NCBI GenBank assembly: GCA_030428615.1
Contig: JAUIDN010000004.1
Span: 120,343 to 184,342 of the forward strand
Direction of reading: 5' to 3'
DNA: 64,000 bases
Source of the DNA: Alphaproteobacteria bacterium
Lineage (GTDB): Bacteria; Pseudomonadota; Alphaproteobacteria; Sphingomonadales; Emcibacteraceae
The notes beneath the pieces are model-generated. The model searched no databases and was not told where the DNA came from. It saw nothing but the letters and a program-made list of their open reading frames with translations. A program made the translations under genes and the position numbers. Shown here piece by piece: positions 55,448 through 64,000 of this stretch; the first letter of the stretch is position 1, and each line of letters begins with the position of its first letter.

Positions 55448-56476
55448 TTGAACGCCTATCTAAGAGCGAAAGATCGAAATAATCGTCATGTTGCCGTTTG
55501 GTTGTTTGTCGTTTGCGCATTTGTGTTTGCGATGATTGTCGTTGGCGGTGTTACCCGCCTTACTGAATCAGGTTTAAGCATGGTTCATTGGAAGCCGATC
55601 AGTGGCATTATTCCGCCTCTTAACGAAGCTGAATGGATGACGGAGTTCGATGCCTATAAGCGATACCCGGAATATCAGACCGTGAACCATGGCATGAGCC
55701 TCGAAGAATTTAAGAATATTTTCTTTTGGGAATATTCCCATCGGTTGTTGGGACGGTTAATAGGATTTGCTTTTGCAATACCATTTTTCATATTTCTATT
55801 TCGAAAAAAAATAAAGCGAGCGCTAAAACCGCATCTTTGGACGATGTTCATTCTCGGCGGATGTCAGGGTCTGTTAGGTTGGTGGATGGTTAAAAGCGGA
55901 CTTGTTGATCGTCCGGATGTAAGTCATTATCGTCTGACAGCGCATCTCGGATTAGCAGTGTTGATTTATATTTATATGTTTTGGATGGCAATGAAACTTG
56001 TTCTGCCAAGGAGTAAAAAAGCCTTGGGTCGACCAAAAAAACTCAGCCGCATTTATGTGGTTTTATTGTTTATTCAAATACTGTTAGGTGGATTGGTCGC
56101 TGGTCTTAACGCCGGATTGGTCAGTGATACATGGCCGCTAATGTTCGGTCAGTTAATACCGGACGGATTATTTGCAGGTGATGGGGGACTGATGAATATA
56201 TTTAACAATCCGCTAACTTTGCATTTTGAACATAGGACATTTGCGTACATTGTTGCAATTGTTGCTATTATGCTTTGGTGGAAACTTAAGGGTGATACAT
56301 GCGAGACTGTTCGTATGGCATCGCATATTGTCCTGATGAGTGTTCTGTTACAGATGTCTATTGGCGTTCTGACCGTAATAAACATGGTCCCAATTACAAT
56401 TGCAGCTGCGCATCAGGCGGGGGCAATAATAGCACTATCGGCGGGACTTTATCTGTTAAATCGTGTCAATCGGTGA
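55448..56476 (+). CDS. ctaA: Heme A synthase (COX15/CtaA, type 2)
   Basis: The 342-residue membrane protein oxidises heme O to heme A for cytochrome c oxidase. About eight helices are visible. Conserved histidines lie in the expected pairs: FFWEYSHRLLGRLIGF, HYRLTAHLGLAVL, LHFEHRTFAYIV and AAHQAGAIIAL. The start KDRNNRHVAVWLFVVCAFVFAMIVVGGVTRLTESGLSMVHWKPI is typical. The start codon is probably TTG at 55448, since the next methionine lies far inside the family domain. Confidence 0.92.
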   Translation: MNAYLRAKDRNNRHVAVWLFVVCAFVFAMIVVGGVTRLTESGLSMVHWKPISGIIPPLNEAEWMTEFDAYKRYPEYQTVNHGMSLEEFKNIFFWEYSHRLLGRLIGFAFAIPFFIFLFRKKIKRALKPHLWTMFILGGCQGLLGWWMVKSGLVDRPDVSHYRLTAHLGLAVLIYIYMFWMAMKLVLPRSKKALGRPKKLSRIYVVLLFIQILLGGLVAGLNAGLVSDTWPLMFGQLIPDGLFAGDGGLMNIFNNPLTLHFEHRTFAYIVAIVAIMLWWKLKGDTCETVRMASHIVLMSVLLQMSIGVLTVINMVPITIAAAHQAGAIIALSAGLYLLNRVNR

Positions 56477-56580
56477 ATTTCCTTAAAAGAAAATAAATTT
56501 GTGATTTGTTTTTAGATGATTAGATAGAGGTATTATAATACCACATTAATAACATATTGATAAATAGCGAAAAATTAACA

Positions 56581-56608
56581 TTGACTTTATTTTTTTTACT
56601 GGCATATT
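56581..56608 (+). promoter_or_regulatory. Sigma-70-type promoter of rplM-rpsI
   Basis: TTGACT (56581-56586) and CATATT (56603-56608) are separated by 16 bases, the same layout as the rpsD promoter. The transcript would begin about 40 bases before rplM. Confidence 0.65.
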
Positions 56609-56650
56609 GCGCGCAAATTTAATCGTGAATTTATACAGGGATTAATTCCA

Positions 56651-57124
56651 ATGAAAACTTATTCTGCAAAGCCCGCAGATATTGAAAAAAAATGGTATGT
56701 CATTGACGCGGACGGTCTGATCCTCGGACGTATGGCAGCTATTATCGCGACATATCTGAAGGGTAAGCATAAACCGATGTATACGCCTTCAATGGATTGT
56801 GGCGACAATATCATCGTTATTAACGCTGAAAAGGTAAAACTTAGCGGTGCTAAAAAAGACAAAAAAATCTATTACTGGCATACGGGGTATCCTGGTGGAA
56901 TTAAAGACCGCACTGCCCGCGATATACTTGAAGGTGAAAATCCTGAACGAGTGGTGATGAAAGCGGTTCAGCGCATGCTTAATAATAACCCACTTGGTCG
57001 CGTGCAGCTTAAAAATTTGCGCGTGTTTGCCGGTCCGGAACATACCCATGATGCACAACAACCTGAAGTTCTTGATGTTGCTGCGATGAACGAAAAGAAT
57101 GTAAGGGATTCAAAAAATGGCTGA
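56651..57124 (+). CDS. rplM: 50S ribosomal protein L13
   Basis: The 157-residue large-subunit protein has the L13 pattern: [45 protein letters not shown] and the family signature [26 protein letters not shown]. It overlaps rpsI by 8 bases, the usual coupled arrangement. Confidence 0.97.
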   Translation: MKTYSAKPADIEKKWYVIDADGLILGRMAAIIATYLKGKHKPMYTPSMDCGDNIIVINAEKVKLSGAKKDKKIYYWHTGYPGGIKDRTARDILEGENPERVVMKAVQRMLNNNPLGRVQLKNLRVFAGPEHTHDAQQPEVLDVAAMNEKNVRDSKNG

Positions 57125-57650
57125 CGAAAAGAAAACTTTGGAAGACCTTAAAGAAATTACTGCGGATGCTGGCGCACCTGCGGCAACAACAGAAACACAA
57201 GACTCTGAAGTACCGGTTTCTATTGAAGGCGAAGCAATAGAGTATGTTCAAAAACTTGATGCGCATGGCCGTGCATATGCAACCGGTAAGCGTAAAGATG
57301 CTATTGCTCGTGTCTGGATCAAGCCTGGTAAGGGTGTTATTACCGTGAATGGCCGTGAAGAAGCCGTTTACTTTGCGCGTCCAACGCTTCGCATGGTTAT
57401 TGGCCAGGCTTTTGAGGTGGCAGGCCGTGTTGGCCAGTACGATGTTTTTGCAACTGTCAGCGGTGGCGGACTTTCCGGGCAAGCTGGCGCAGTTCGTCAT
57501 GGTATTAGTAAAGCGCTTACTCATTTTGAACCGGAACTGCGTTCCGCGATTAAGGCAGCTGGCTTTCTTACCCGCGATGCACGTGTTGTTGAGCGTAAGA
57601 AGTACGGTAAAGCGAAAGCGCGTCGGAGCTTCCAGTTCTCCAAACGATAA
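57117..57650 (+). CDS. rpsI: 30S ribosomal protein S9
   Basis: The 177-residue small-subunit protein has the S9 core (about residues 50-177: [19 protein letters not shown], and the C-terminal basic tail ending [11 protein letters not shown], which reaches the P-site tRNA). The first 45 residues are an acidic, Ala/Thr-rich extension common in alphaproteobacteria. It follows rplM in an overlapping frame and a clear terminator closes the operon. Confidence 0.97.
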   Translation: MADEKKTLEDLKEITADAGAPAATTETQDSEVPVSIEGEAIEYVQKLDAHGRAYATGKRKDAIARVWIKPGKGVITVNGREEAVYFARPTLRMVIGQAFEVAGRVGQYDVFATVSGGGLSGQAGAVRHGISKALTHFEPELRSAIKAAGFLTRDARVVERKKYGKAKARRSFQFSKR

Positions 57651-57676
57651 TTTTATACATATCACTTATTTTAAAA

Positions 57677-57707
57677 GGCCCAATCTACAGATTGGGTCTT
57701 TTTTTTG
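57677..57707 (+). terminator. Rho-independent terminator of rplM-rpsI
   Basis: GGCCCAAT pairs with ATTGGGTC through a 6-base loop, followed by eight T. Confidence 0.88.
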
Positions 57708-57794
57708 CTATTTGTTAATTAAAGAAATATATAGTCTGAAGTCATTGAATGTTTGTACACTAATTTAATTAGCTAATATTTATAGAGAGTTGAA

Positions 57795-58634
57795 ATGCCC
57801 TATATTGAGATTGAAGTCGATGAGAAGGGCTTCTATAGTTTGAAAAATGATGCGGACAAAGGCGTCGAATTGAGGGAGAAGTATAATACAGCATTTCCCT
57901 TTCCACACATTGTCATTGATGATTTTATGCCAGTGGCCGCTCTAGAGCCCTGTATAGAATATTTTCCAAAAGAAGATGACCCGGACAGCAAATCATTTGA
58001 CAGAGAGCAGGAGAGGTTTAAGACCGGCTTCAATCCTGATTATTTAGGGTCAGAAATTAGGTCGTTGTTTCAATGCCTTAATTCGCGCGCGTTTTTAACC
58101 TTTCTTGAAAATTTGACAGGAATCAAGGGATTGGTTCCCGACCCTTATTTTCTTGGGGGAGGGTTTCATAAGATAAAGACGGGCGGTCATCTTTCTGTGC
58201 ACGCAGACTTCAATCATCACGAAAAGCTCAATCTAGAGCGAAGAATAAATGTTTTAATCTATCTGAATAAAGATTGGAAAGACGAGTATGGCGGGCAAAT
58301 AGAACTTTGGGATAGACAGATGAAAGAATGTGTTGTTTCTAAGGTGCCGGAATTTAACCGATGTGTTATCTTTAATACTTCATCGGACAGCTATCATGGG
58401 AACCCGCAACCGGTAAATCATCCTGATGATATTCCACGTCGCTCCATTGCATTATATTATTACACAGCTACCTGGGACGGCACTCGCAGGGACCATACTA
58501 CCCAATTTAAAGTCAGACCTCAAAGTGGCGATAAGACGGATTGGAAAATACTCAAACAGGAACTTATGAGTGACTTTTTGCCTCCGATTATTGTTAGAAA
58601 CTACCGACGTGTGAAAAGAAAATTAGGATTTTAA
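57795..58634 (+). CDS. 2-oxoglutarate/Fe(II)-dependent oxygenase
   Basis: The 279-residue protein has the jelly-roll oxygenase pattern. The start FPFPHIVIDDFMP is typical of prolyl-hydroxylase-like members. The iron triad is visible as HADFNHH (HxD) and the distal His in DSYHGNPQPVNHP, and the 2-oxoglutarate-binding Arg is in PRRSIALYYYT. The methyltransferase gene follows after 52 bases, suggesting a small modification module. The substrate is unknown; sugar or peptide hydroxylation are both possible. Confidence 0.85.
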   Translation: MPYIEIEVDEKGFYSLKNDADKGVELREKYNTAFPFPHIVIDDFMPVAALEPCIEYFPKEDDPDSKSFDREQERFKTGFNPDYLGSEIRSLFQCLNSRAFLTFLENLTGIKGLVPDPYFLGGGFHKIKTGGHLSVHADFNHHEKLNLERRINVLIYLNKDWKDEYGGQIELWDRQMKECVVSKVPEFNRCVIFNTSSDSYHGNPQPVNHPDDIPRRSIALYYYTATWDGTRRDHTTQFKVRPQSGDKTDWKILKQELMSDFLPPIIVRNYRRVKRKLGF

Positions 58635-58686
58635 TACTGCGGGAGCGACCGCGGAAAAAATAAAAACTTAGGAAAAGGCTTAAATA

Positions 58687-59514
58687 ATGTTTGGCATAAA
58701 AACAAAAATAAAAAAGGAATGGTTCCGTCGCACGCAACATTTCTTTGATTATAAATTTTCTACATTATTTGAATACCAGATTTTTGAACGCCCTCATTAT
58801 GCTTATTGCATGTATCATGCCGCTGTTTTAGCGCAGCGTCTTGGCCAGAAAAAAATATCAATTATTGAGTTTGGTGTAGCAGGGGGCAACGGATTAATCG
58901 CTATCGAAAGATTGGCTGAGAAAATTGAACAATATTTAGACAATAGCATCGAATTTGAAATTTATGGTTTCGATACAGGGGAAGGTCTCCCGGAAGTAGA
59001 AGGGATTGAAGATTTACCTTACTGGTTTGAGGCTCAGCAATATAAAATGGATGTGGAAAAGCTTCAAAACAGGCTGACAAGAGCAAAATTGGTACTGGGA
59101 AATGTGAAAGAGACGGCCAGTGATTTTTTCGAGCAGCATAAACCGGCGCCTATTGGGGCTATGTTTTATGATATGGATTATTACTCCTCTACAAGGGATT
59201 GCTTTAAATTATTTAACTGTAACGATATTAATCGTTATTTTTTACCAAGATTATACCTGTATATGGATGATGTTATTGGTCAAGATATTGAAATGTATGG
59301 TGAATTTAATGGGCAGCTACTCGCTATCAAAGAATTTAACGGTGAATCGAAAGCGATTAAAATTCATTTAAATCAAAATTTAATTCCAAAACCGGACATT
59401 GGTTACCGTTATCAAATTTATTATGCTCATTTATTCTCTCATGAAAACTATTGTAATTTTGTAGGTGGAAATGAGAAGCTTGTATCGCAGCAAAGGTTAA
59501 AATTAAAAGCCTAA
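58687..59514 (+). CDS. Class I SAM-dependent methyltransferase, TylF/MycF-like
   Basis: The 275-residue protein has motif I (SIIEFGVAGGNGLIAI), an acidic post-I segment (FEIYGFDTGEGLPE) and the arrangement AMFYDMDYYSSTRDCFKLF followed by LYMDDV, similar to the metal-binding Asp pairs of TylF/MycF O-methyltransferases that act on sugars. I use the ATG at 58687, with AGGAAAAGG upstream. It is paired with the 2OG oxygenase. The substrate is unknown. Confidence 0.78.
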   Translation: MFGIKTKIKKEWFRRTQHFFDYKFSTLFEYQIFERPHYAYCMYHAAVLAQRLGQKKISIIEFGVAGGNGLIAIERLAEKIEQYLDNSIEFEIYGFDTGEGLPEVEGIEDLPYWFEAQQYKMDVEKLQNRLTRAKLVLGNVKETASDFFEQHKPAPIGAMFYDMDYYSSTRDCFKLFNCNDINRYFLPRLYLYMDDVIGQDIEMYGEFNGQLLAIKEFNGESKAIKIHLNQNLIPKPDIGYRYQIYYAHLFSHENYCNFVGGNEKLVSQQRLKLKA

Positions 59515-59658
59515 TTCCCTAATTTAATAAATAAATTCAGAGAGCTCGTTGTGGATGGGGATCAATATTTTGTTAACCATACCAACTTAATCCGTGCCTA
59601 AATTTAGTCTTTTTTCATCTTTAGCCTGTTTAAAATTTTTACATAAAAGGAATCTACA

Positions 59659-60321
59659 ATGGAAAAAAAATCAAAAAGAACGCTCTGTTTCATTTTATCG
59701 ACAGGATTGTTAATTTCAGGTTGTTCTACAGATCCATATACAGGTGAAAGAAAAGCATCAAACACAGCAGTTGGTGCGACCGTCGGTGCTATAACAGGGG
59801 CAATTGGTGGTGCTCTTATTGGTGGGAGCAATTCTAGAAAATCAGCTTTAATCGGCGCTGGTATAGGGGCTCTTGCCGGTGGTGGGGTAGGTTTTTATAT
59901 GGACAGACAGGAAGCGAAGTTAAGGGAACAGCTTAGAAATTCAGGCGTACAGGTCGTCCGCAATGGTGACAATATCATCCTAAATATGCCGGGTAATATA
60001 ACATTCGCGACTGATAGTTCGGAAGTAAACAGTAATTTTTCAGATGTCCTTAATTCTGTAGCCCTTGTGCTTAAGGAATATGATAAAACATATGTAGATG
60101 TGTTGGGACATACAGATTCGACCGGTGCCGCTGTCTATAATCAGGCGCTTTCAGAACGGCGCGCCCGCTCAGTAGCCAATATATTAAGTGCTGAAGGCGT
60201 TATACCGGAAAGACTTATCGTGCGAGGCATGGGTGAGGATTACCCGATAGCAGATAATAGCACGGAAGCGGGCCGTTCACTCAATCGCCGTGTGGAGATT
60301 GCACTTTCCCCCGTTGTATAA
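59659..60321 (+). CDS. OmpA-family lipoprotein (YiaD-like)
   Basis: The 220-residue lipoprotein has a lipobox (LLISGC, Cys22), then two glycine-rich, zipper-like hydrophobic stretches (TVGAITGAIGGALIGG and GAGIGALAGGGVGF). The C-terminal OmpA domain binds peptidoglycan: DVLGHTDSTGAAVYNQALSERRARSVANIL and RGMGEDYPIADN. It is probably an outer-membrane protein anchoring peptidoglycan. The 180-base gap after it holds a hairpin at 60389-60418. Confidence 0.9.
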   Translation: MEKKSKRTLCFILSTGLLISGCSTDPYTGERKASNTAVGATVGAITGAIGGALIGGSNSRKSALIGAGIGALAGGGVGFYMDRQEAKLREQLRNSGVQVVRNGDNIILNMPGNITFATDSSEVNSNFSDVLNSVALVLKEYDKTYVDVLGHTDSTGAAVYNQALSERRARSVANILSAEGVIPERLIVRGMGEDYPIADNSTEAGRSLNRRVEIALSPVV

Positions 60322-60388
60322 TTCGTGACGCTCATTTACAGGGTTGTTTTATCCGCGAGCGATATATTTTGATCGCTCCTTGGTGCCG

Positions 60389-60418
60389 GGTGTCAGACGT
60401 TAAAGGATTTCTGATACC
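60389..60418 (+). terminator. Probable terminator of the OmpA lipoprotein gene
   Basis: GGTGTCAGA pairs with TCTGATACC (8 Watson-Crick pairs and one G-T), followed by a weak T-rich stretch. A second stem (GAGCGAT/ATCGCTC, 60357-60378) precedes it. Confidence 0.45.
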
Positions 60419-60501
60419 CTTGTTAATTAATCTTAATTTAAGACAAATTATATATAGCTAGTAATTTGTAGCCGAAAGCACCGAGGTTGAGATTTTAAAG
60501 T

Positions 60502-63078
60502 ATGTCTATTCGCGCGTATATCAAATTGCACCAAATATCATGCGTAAGATACTTTTTTGTAACAATATTTTTTGCTGTTTTAGCACTGCAAAATTCTACG
60601 GCACAAAACAGTCCAGACAAAATAGATACAAATGACTTTATCCTTACCGCGGAAGAACAGATTTGGATAGCAGAGCACCCAATTATCCGTTCAACCAACG
60701 AAATGAACTGGCCTCCGCTGGATTTTGTACGGTCCGGTGAACCGGCGGGTTTTGCCATTGATTATCTAAATCTCGTTGCCAGTAAAGTAGGGCTAACGAT
60801 TGATTATGTTAACGGTTATAGCTGGAACGAATTAATTGATATGCTGGAGCAACGCGAGATTGACATCGCACATAGCATTATCAAGTCAGAAAGCAGAGCA
60901 GGGTTTCTCACATTTACGAAGCCATATCTTGAACTTTCCGCTGACTATTATGGCCCGGTCGGGTCCAACCCCGTTCAATCTGCCGATGATTTAATTGAAA
61001 GAAAAATAGGAATGGTGGCTGGATCAGCAGTTGGTGAGTTGTTCAAAAATGAGCATCCGGAACTTAATCTTATTCCATACAATTCAGCTTATGATGCTCT
61101 TGTGGCACTTTCACGCGGCGCGCTTGATATCGTGATAAATAGAATGACGACCGCGAACTATATTATTGAAAAGAATTTTATCACAGGTGTAGAAATTGTA
61201 GGTTCCATAAAATTTCAACACAATGATGAGGTTCATAAACACCGGATTGCGGTGAGAAATGATTGGCCGATTTTAGTAAGTATTCTTGAAAAAGGCATGG
61301 CCGAAGTGACTGATGCTGAATATAATAAGATTTCAAGAAAATGGCAGGCTGAATACATTATTGATGACAGTTTGGATCTGACGGCTGACGAAATAAATTG
61401 GCTTCAGAATAATAAAGTTATTTATGCTGCTGCCGATCCGGCTATTCCGCCGTTGGAATTTGTTGATAAAAATGGCGAAATAACTGGCATAGCAGGTGCT
61501 TATTTAAAGAAAATTGGCGAAAAACTGAATATTCGGTTTGTTTGGGCAGGAAATAATAACTTCAGCGAGGGAATGGATAAAATCCTTCTGAAGGAAGCCC
61601 ACATGCTTTCGGCAGTCATTCCATCTGCTGAACGTCAACGGTATCTGACTTTTACAGATAGTTACTATGATGTTTCTTACATGATTTTCAGCCGTGAAGG
61701 TGGGGAGGTTTACGGTGATATGGATGGCCTAAGGGGGCGGAAAATCGCTCAGGTCGCAGGCTATGCTGTAAATCAGTTTATAAGGCAGGATTATCCAGGC
61801 ATAGAAGTGATAGAAGTACCCACTGTCGCAGATGCGCTTAAAATGGTGTCCATAGGTAAGGTAGAGGCACATATAGGTAGCATTCCCGCATCATCTTATA
61901 ACATTGCCACGAGCGGATTAACAAATTTGGTTGTTGTTGGTGAAAGTCCGTATAAGGGAAATTTATCAATGGGTATAAGATCGGAATTTCCCCTTTTAGC
62001 CAGTGCTGTTCAGAAAGCTTTAGATTCGCTAACTGCCGCAGAGCGATCTGCTATTTCAAGAGACTGGTTGGTTCTTAAGACAGAAACAAAATCAAGTTCG
62101 AAAATGATTTGGGGGATTATATCTTTATCCGCATCGACCATCGCTCTCATACTGATCTGGAATTTAGGCCTAAGGAGAGAAATTAGGCGCCGGGTAGAAG
62201 CGGAGGCAGAATTAAAAAAATCACAGCAGGAAGCCGAAAAAGCCCGCACTTCTGCGGAGAAAGCTAAAAATATTATAGAACAGGCTTTGGCAGTTGCTGA
62301 ATTCGCCAAGAATGAAGCAGAGGAAGCCAACAAAGCGAAGTCAACTTTTCTCGCAAATATGAGTCACGAAATAAGAACACCGCTCAACGCAATTATCGGG
62401 TTCTCTGAAGTGATGCTGTCTGGAATATTCGGGGAAATAAAGGAACCGAGATATATTGGCTATCTGAATGATATTAAGGATAGCGGTGAGCATCTCGCGA
62501 CGGTAATTAAAGATATACTTGATTTGTCTAAAATAGAGGCGGGAAAGTGGCATCTGGATGAAGCGGAATTTTCATTGGAAGATTGCATAGATGATGCCGT
62601 CAGAATGCTGGAGCCACATGCCGAGGAAAAAAATATTACTCTTCGCAAACATAGAGAGGAAATCGGGGGAACCATAAATATTTATGGCGATATTCATGCG
62701 ATAAAAAGAGCAATTATTAATATACTTTCAAATGCCGTTAAATTTACCGGAGAGGGGGGTAAAGTTGATTGTCGCGTATCAATAGGGAATAGGGGAAATG
62801 CCGTAATTGTCATAGAAGATAACGGAATTGGAATTCCTGCCAATCGCATTGAAAAAGTGCTTCATGCATTTGAACAGGCAGATGAATCCCATGATTTGAA
62901 CGAAGAGGGAACAGGGCTTGGGCTGCCGATTGTCAAGGAGTTGGTTGAGCTACATGGCGGCGAATTTACACTTTTTAGCGAAGAAGGTGTTGGTACTCAA
63001 GCTTACATTTCGCTGCCCGCCGAGCGTGTTTTGATAACAAGGGCCGGGCCTGTGAAACGGCCAACCGCCATTAATTAA
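60502..63078 (+). CDS. BvgS-like sensor histidine kinase with two periplasmic solute-binding domains, no receiver
   Basis: The 858-residue protein has a signal peptide (near STAQ), then two SBP_bac_3 Venus-flytrap domains in tandem (about residues 45-290 and 295-530), a membrane helix (about 535-555), a charged coiled coil ([23 protein letters not shown]), HisKA with the H-box [16 protein letters not shown], and HATPase_c ([23 protein letters not shown]). This is the input half and kinase of a BvgS/EvgS-type sensor without the receiver and Hpt domains. No response regulator is adjacent. The ligand is unknown. Confidence 0.88.
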   Translation: MSIRAYIKLHQISCVRYFFVTIFFAVLALQNSTAQNSPDKIDTNDFILTAEEQIWIAEHPIIRSTNEMNWPPLDFVRSGEPAGFAIDYLNLVASKVGLTIDYVNGYSWNELIDMLEQREIDIAHSIIKSESRAGFLTFTKPYLELSADYYGPVGSNPVQSADDLIERKIGMVAGSAVGELFKNEHPELNLIPYNSAYDALVALSRGALDIVINRMTTANYIIEKNFITGVEIVGSIKFQHNDEVHKHRIAVRNDWPILVSILEKGMAEVTDAEYNKISRKWQAEYIIDDSLDLTADEINWLQNNKVIYAAADPAIPPLEFVDKNGEITGIAGAYLKKIGEKLNIRFVWAGNNNFSEGMDKILLKEAHMLSAVIPSAERQRYLTFTDSYYDVSYMIFSREGGEVYGDMDGLRGRKIAQVAGYAVNQFIRQDYPGIEVIEVPTVADALKMVSIGKVEAHIGSIPASSYNIATSGLTNLVVVGESPYKGNLSMGIRSEFPLLASAVQKALDSLTAAERSAISRDWLVLKTETKSSSKMIWGIISLSASTIALILIWNLGLRREIRRRVEAEAELKKSQQEAEKARTSAEKAKNIIEQALAVAEFAKNEAEEANKAKSTFLANMSHEIRTPLNAIIGFSEVMLSGIFGEIKEPRYIGYLNDIKDSGEHLATVIKDILDLSKIEAGKWHLDEAEFSLEDCIDDAVRMLEPHAEEKNITLRKHREEIGGTINIYGDIHAIKRAIINILSNAVKFTGEGGKVDCRVSIGNRGNAVIVIEDNGIGIPANRIEKVLHAFEQADESHDLNEEGTGLGLPIVKELVELHGGEFTLFSEEGVGTQAYISLPAERVLITRAGPVKRPTAIN

Positions 63079-63242
63079 GCGTTTCTGAACGAACTTTAAA
63101 TTCCTGGAAAATATTGAGCTATATCGTTATTTCAAATTATCGATAAATCTTTGGCGAACCCTGAGACAATTTCGTCAATTGCAATTATCGAATAGTCGCT
63201 ATATATGTCTTTATTCATTGGAATGATAGAGAAGCAGGTAGC

Positions 63243-63899
63243 ATGGCTAGGCAAAAAACACTTTCAGCAAAAGAGGCTCTCGATTTGGCGGATAAATCGG
63301 CGGCGAGTGGCGACAAAGAAAAGGCAATGAAATATTATGGGGCTGTTCTTGAAAAATATCCTGATAATCAGGATGCAATGGATGGCGTAAGAAGGCTTAA
63401 CCCCAATGCTCTTTTCAGGGCGGACCTTGATGAGCTAGAAGTCCTTTACAAGGCTGGAAACATTAAAGAAGTAGAAGTCAAAGCCAAGATGTATATCGAG
63501 CTTTATCCTGACGTCTATGAACTCCATAATCTTCTCGGCGCGGCGCTTGTTGCCCAGCTTAAACCTAAAGAAGCACTGCCACATTTGAAAAAGGCGACTG
63601 AATTAAAGCCATTTAATTCGGTGCCTTTCTTTAATCTTGCCAATTGCTATAAAACTTTGGGCGATTACCCTAGTGCCATTAAGAATTATCAGCGAACGTT
63701 AGAGTTAAAACCGGGAAATGTGGCAGCGCTTAACAACCTAGGGAATGTATTCATGATGATGGAAGATTATGATAACGCCATTGGAGTGCTAACGGGCGCC
63801 GCTAAGCTCGCCCCTAACTCCGCGCCGATTCTCTCAAATGCGGGACGAGCGCTAAAAGCAAAAGGTGACTATTTGGCTGTCCGTCGTCAAAACATTTGA
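63243..63899 (+). CDS. TPR repeat protein, probably cut short by a mobile element
   Basis: The 218-residue reading has tetratricopeptide repeats throughout (ALPHLKKATELKPFNSVPFFNLANCYKTLGDYPSAIKNYQRTLELKPGN and two more). The last TPR is broken: after GDYLA the sequence becomes VRRQNI and stops. A normal repeat would continue with about 20 more residues. Many relatives carry a further domain, such as a sulfotransferase. The sequence after the break looks foreign (see the adjacent entry). GGTAG precedes the ATG. Confidence 0.7.
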   Translation: MARQKTLSAKEALDLADKSAASGDKEKAMKYYGAVLEKYPDNQDAMDGVRRLNPNALFRADLDELEVLYKAGNIKEVEVKAKMYIELYPDVYELHNLLGAALVAQLKPKEALPHLKKATELKPFNSVPFFNLANCYKTLGDYPSAIKNYQRTLELKPGNVAALNNLGNVFMMMEDYDNAIGVLTGAAKLAPNSAPILSNAGRALKAKGDYLAVRRQNI

Positions 63900-64000
63900 G
63901 ACACCATTAGCTTTTTCACTAAGGAGACTTTGACCTCATATTGTTGTTGATATTAAGCGACGAGCTTGCGATGTTGCAAGCGTCTTTGTTTCATGGTTTT
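63875..64000. mobile_element. Inferred left end of an insertion element
   Basis: Homology of the TPR gene stops near 63875-63880, and after that no TPR frame continues. On the minus strand a basic C-terminal tail reads in from the window edge. No terminal repeat or target duplication can be seen, because the other end is outside. Confidence 0.45.
63953..64000 (-). CDS. Partial reading frame, possible transposase C-terminus
   Basis: Fifteen codons from the window edge read KTMKQRRLQHRKLVA and then stop (TAA at 63955-63953). A short basic tail like this is common at the end of transposases. The family cannot be named from so little, and the direction is consistent with an element that has inserted into the TPR gene. 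Confidence 0.35.
   Translation of the reverse strand, partial: KTMKQRRLQHRKLVA

Overview
The window comes from an alphaproteobacterium of moderate to low GC. I base this on the purC-purS-purQ-purL-bolA-grxD order with a DUF1476 (F1-ATPase zeta) gene next to it, a class II DAHP synthase, a PhoR/PhoB pair, a MaeB-type malic enzyme with a phosphotransacetylase-like tail, and an XrtA (exosortase A) exopolysaccharide locus. The gene mix would fit a marine lineage such as Emcibacterales/Kordiimonadales, but that placement is a guess. There are no rRNA or complete tRNA genes and no CRISPR array. No gene-free stretch exceeds 300 bases; the longest are 7015-7295 and 9319-9603.

Layout. 1-6753: right part of an XrtA-type exopolysaccharide operon (chain-length determinant, tyrosine autokinase, beta-barrel, ExeA-like ATPase, deacetylase, FemAB-like protein). 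6772-9318: a small membrane protein with a candidate CtrA box upstream, then phoR-phoB. 9604-12534: a compact cassette of a Tat-exported small protein, a PqqD-like protein, an HprK-related kinase and a nucleotidyltransferase-fold protein. This is the best candidate in the window for a poorly described system. 12518-16570: gph, glmU, glmS. 16618-17388: an AT-rich orphan with a HEPN-like motif. 17452-31378: mostly housekeeping (oxidoreductase, secreted CocE-type hydrolase, gor, class II DAHP synthase, nadE, gltX, cysS, trmJ-like, rpsD, amino-acid permease, DUF350, GST). 31400-35686: accessory genes (secreted trypsin-like protease, FlgO/TPR membrane protein, VOC protein, Sel1 protein), including a duplicated grxD tail. 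35908-44981: grxD, bolA, purLQSC, zeta subunit and purB, with an S9-like hydrolase and a secreted protein placed between purB and the rest. 45076-50352: zinc-ribbon membrane protein, small secreted protein, MFS carrier, PAS histidine kinase, and a divergent lrp/ald pair sharing inverted AT-rich operators. 50452-56476: maeB, small envelope proteins, a tandem pair of unknown paralogues, DUF1499, heme A synthase. 56651-57650: rplM-rpsI. 57795-64000: 2OG oxygenase and methyltransferase, an OmpA lipoprotein, a BvgS-like histidine kinase, and a TPR gene that appears cut by a mobile element at the window edge.

How the parts relate. The XrtA locus makes and exports a surface polysaccharide. HprK-related/PqqD-like cassettes are known mainly from genomes that also carry XrtA. 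The glmU-glmS pair supplies UDP-GlcNAc for envelope polymers. The pur cluster with bolA-grxD is a conserved alphaproteobacterial block. lrp-ald is a self-contained alanine-catabolic unit. The right third mixes core genes with sensing and envelope genes and has signs of recent rearrangement: the tandem paralogues, the grxD-tail duplication and the broken TPR gene.
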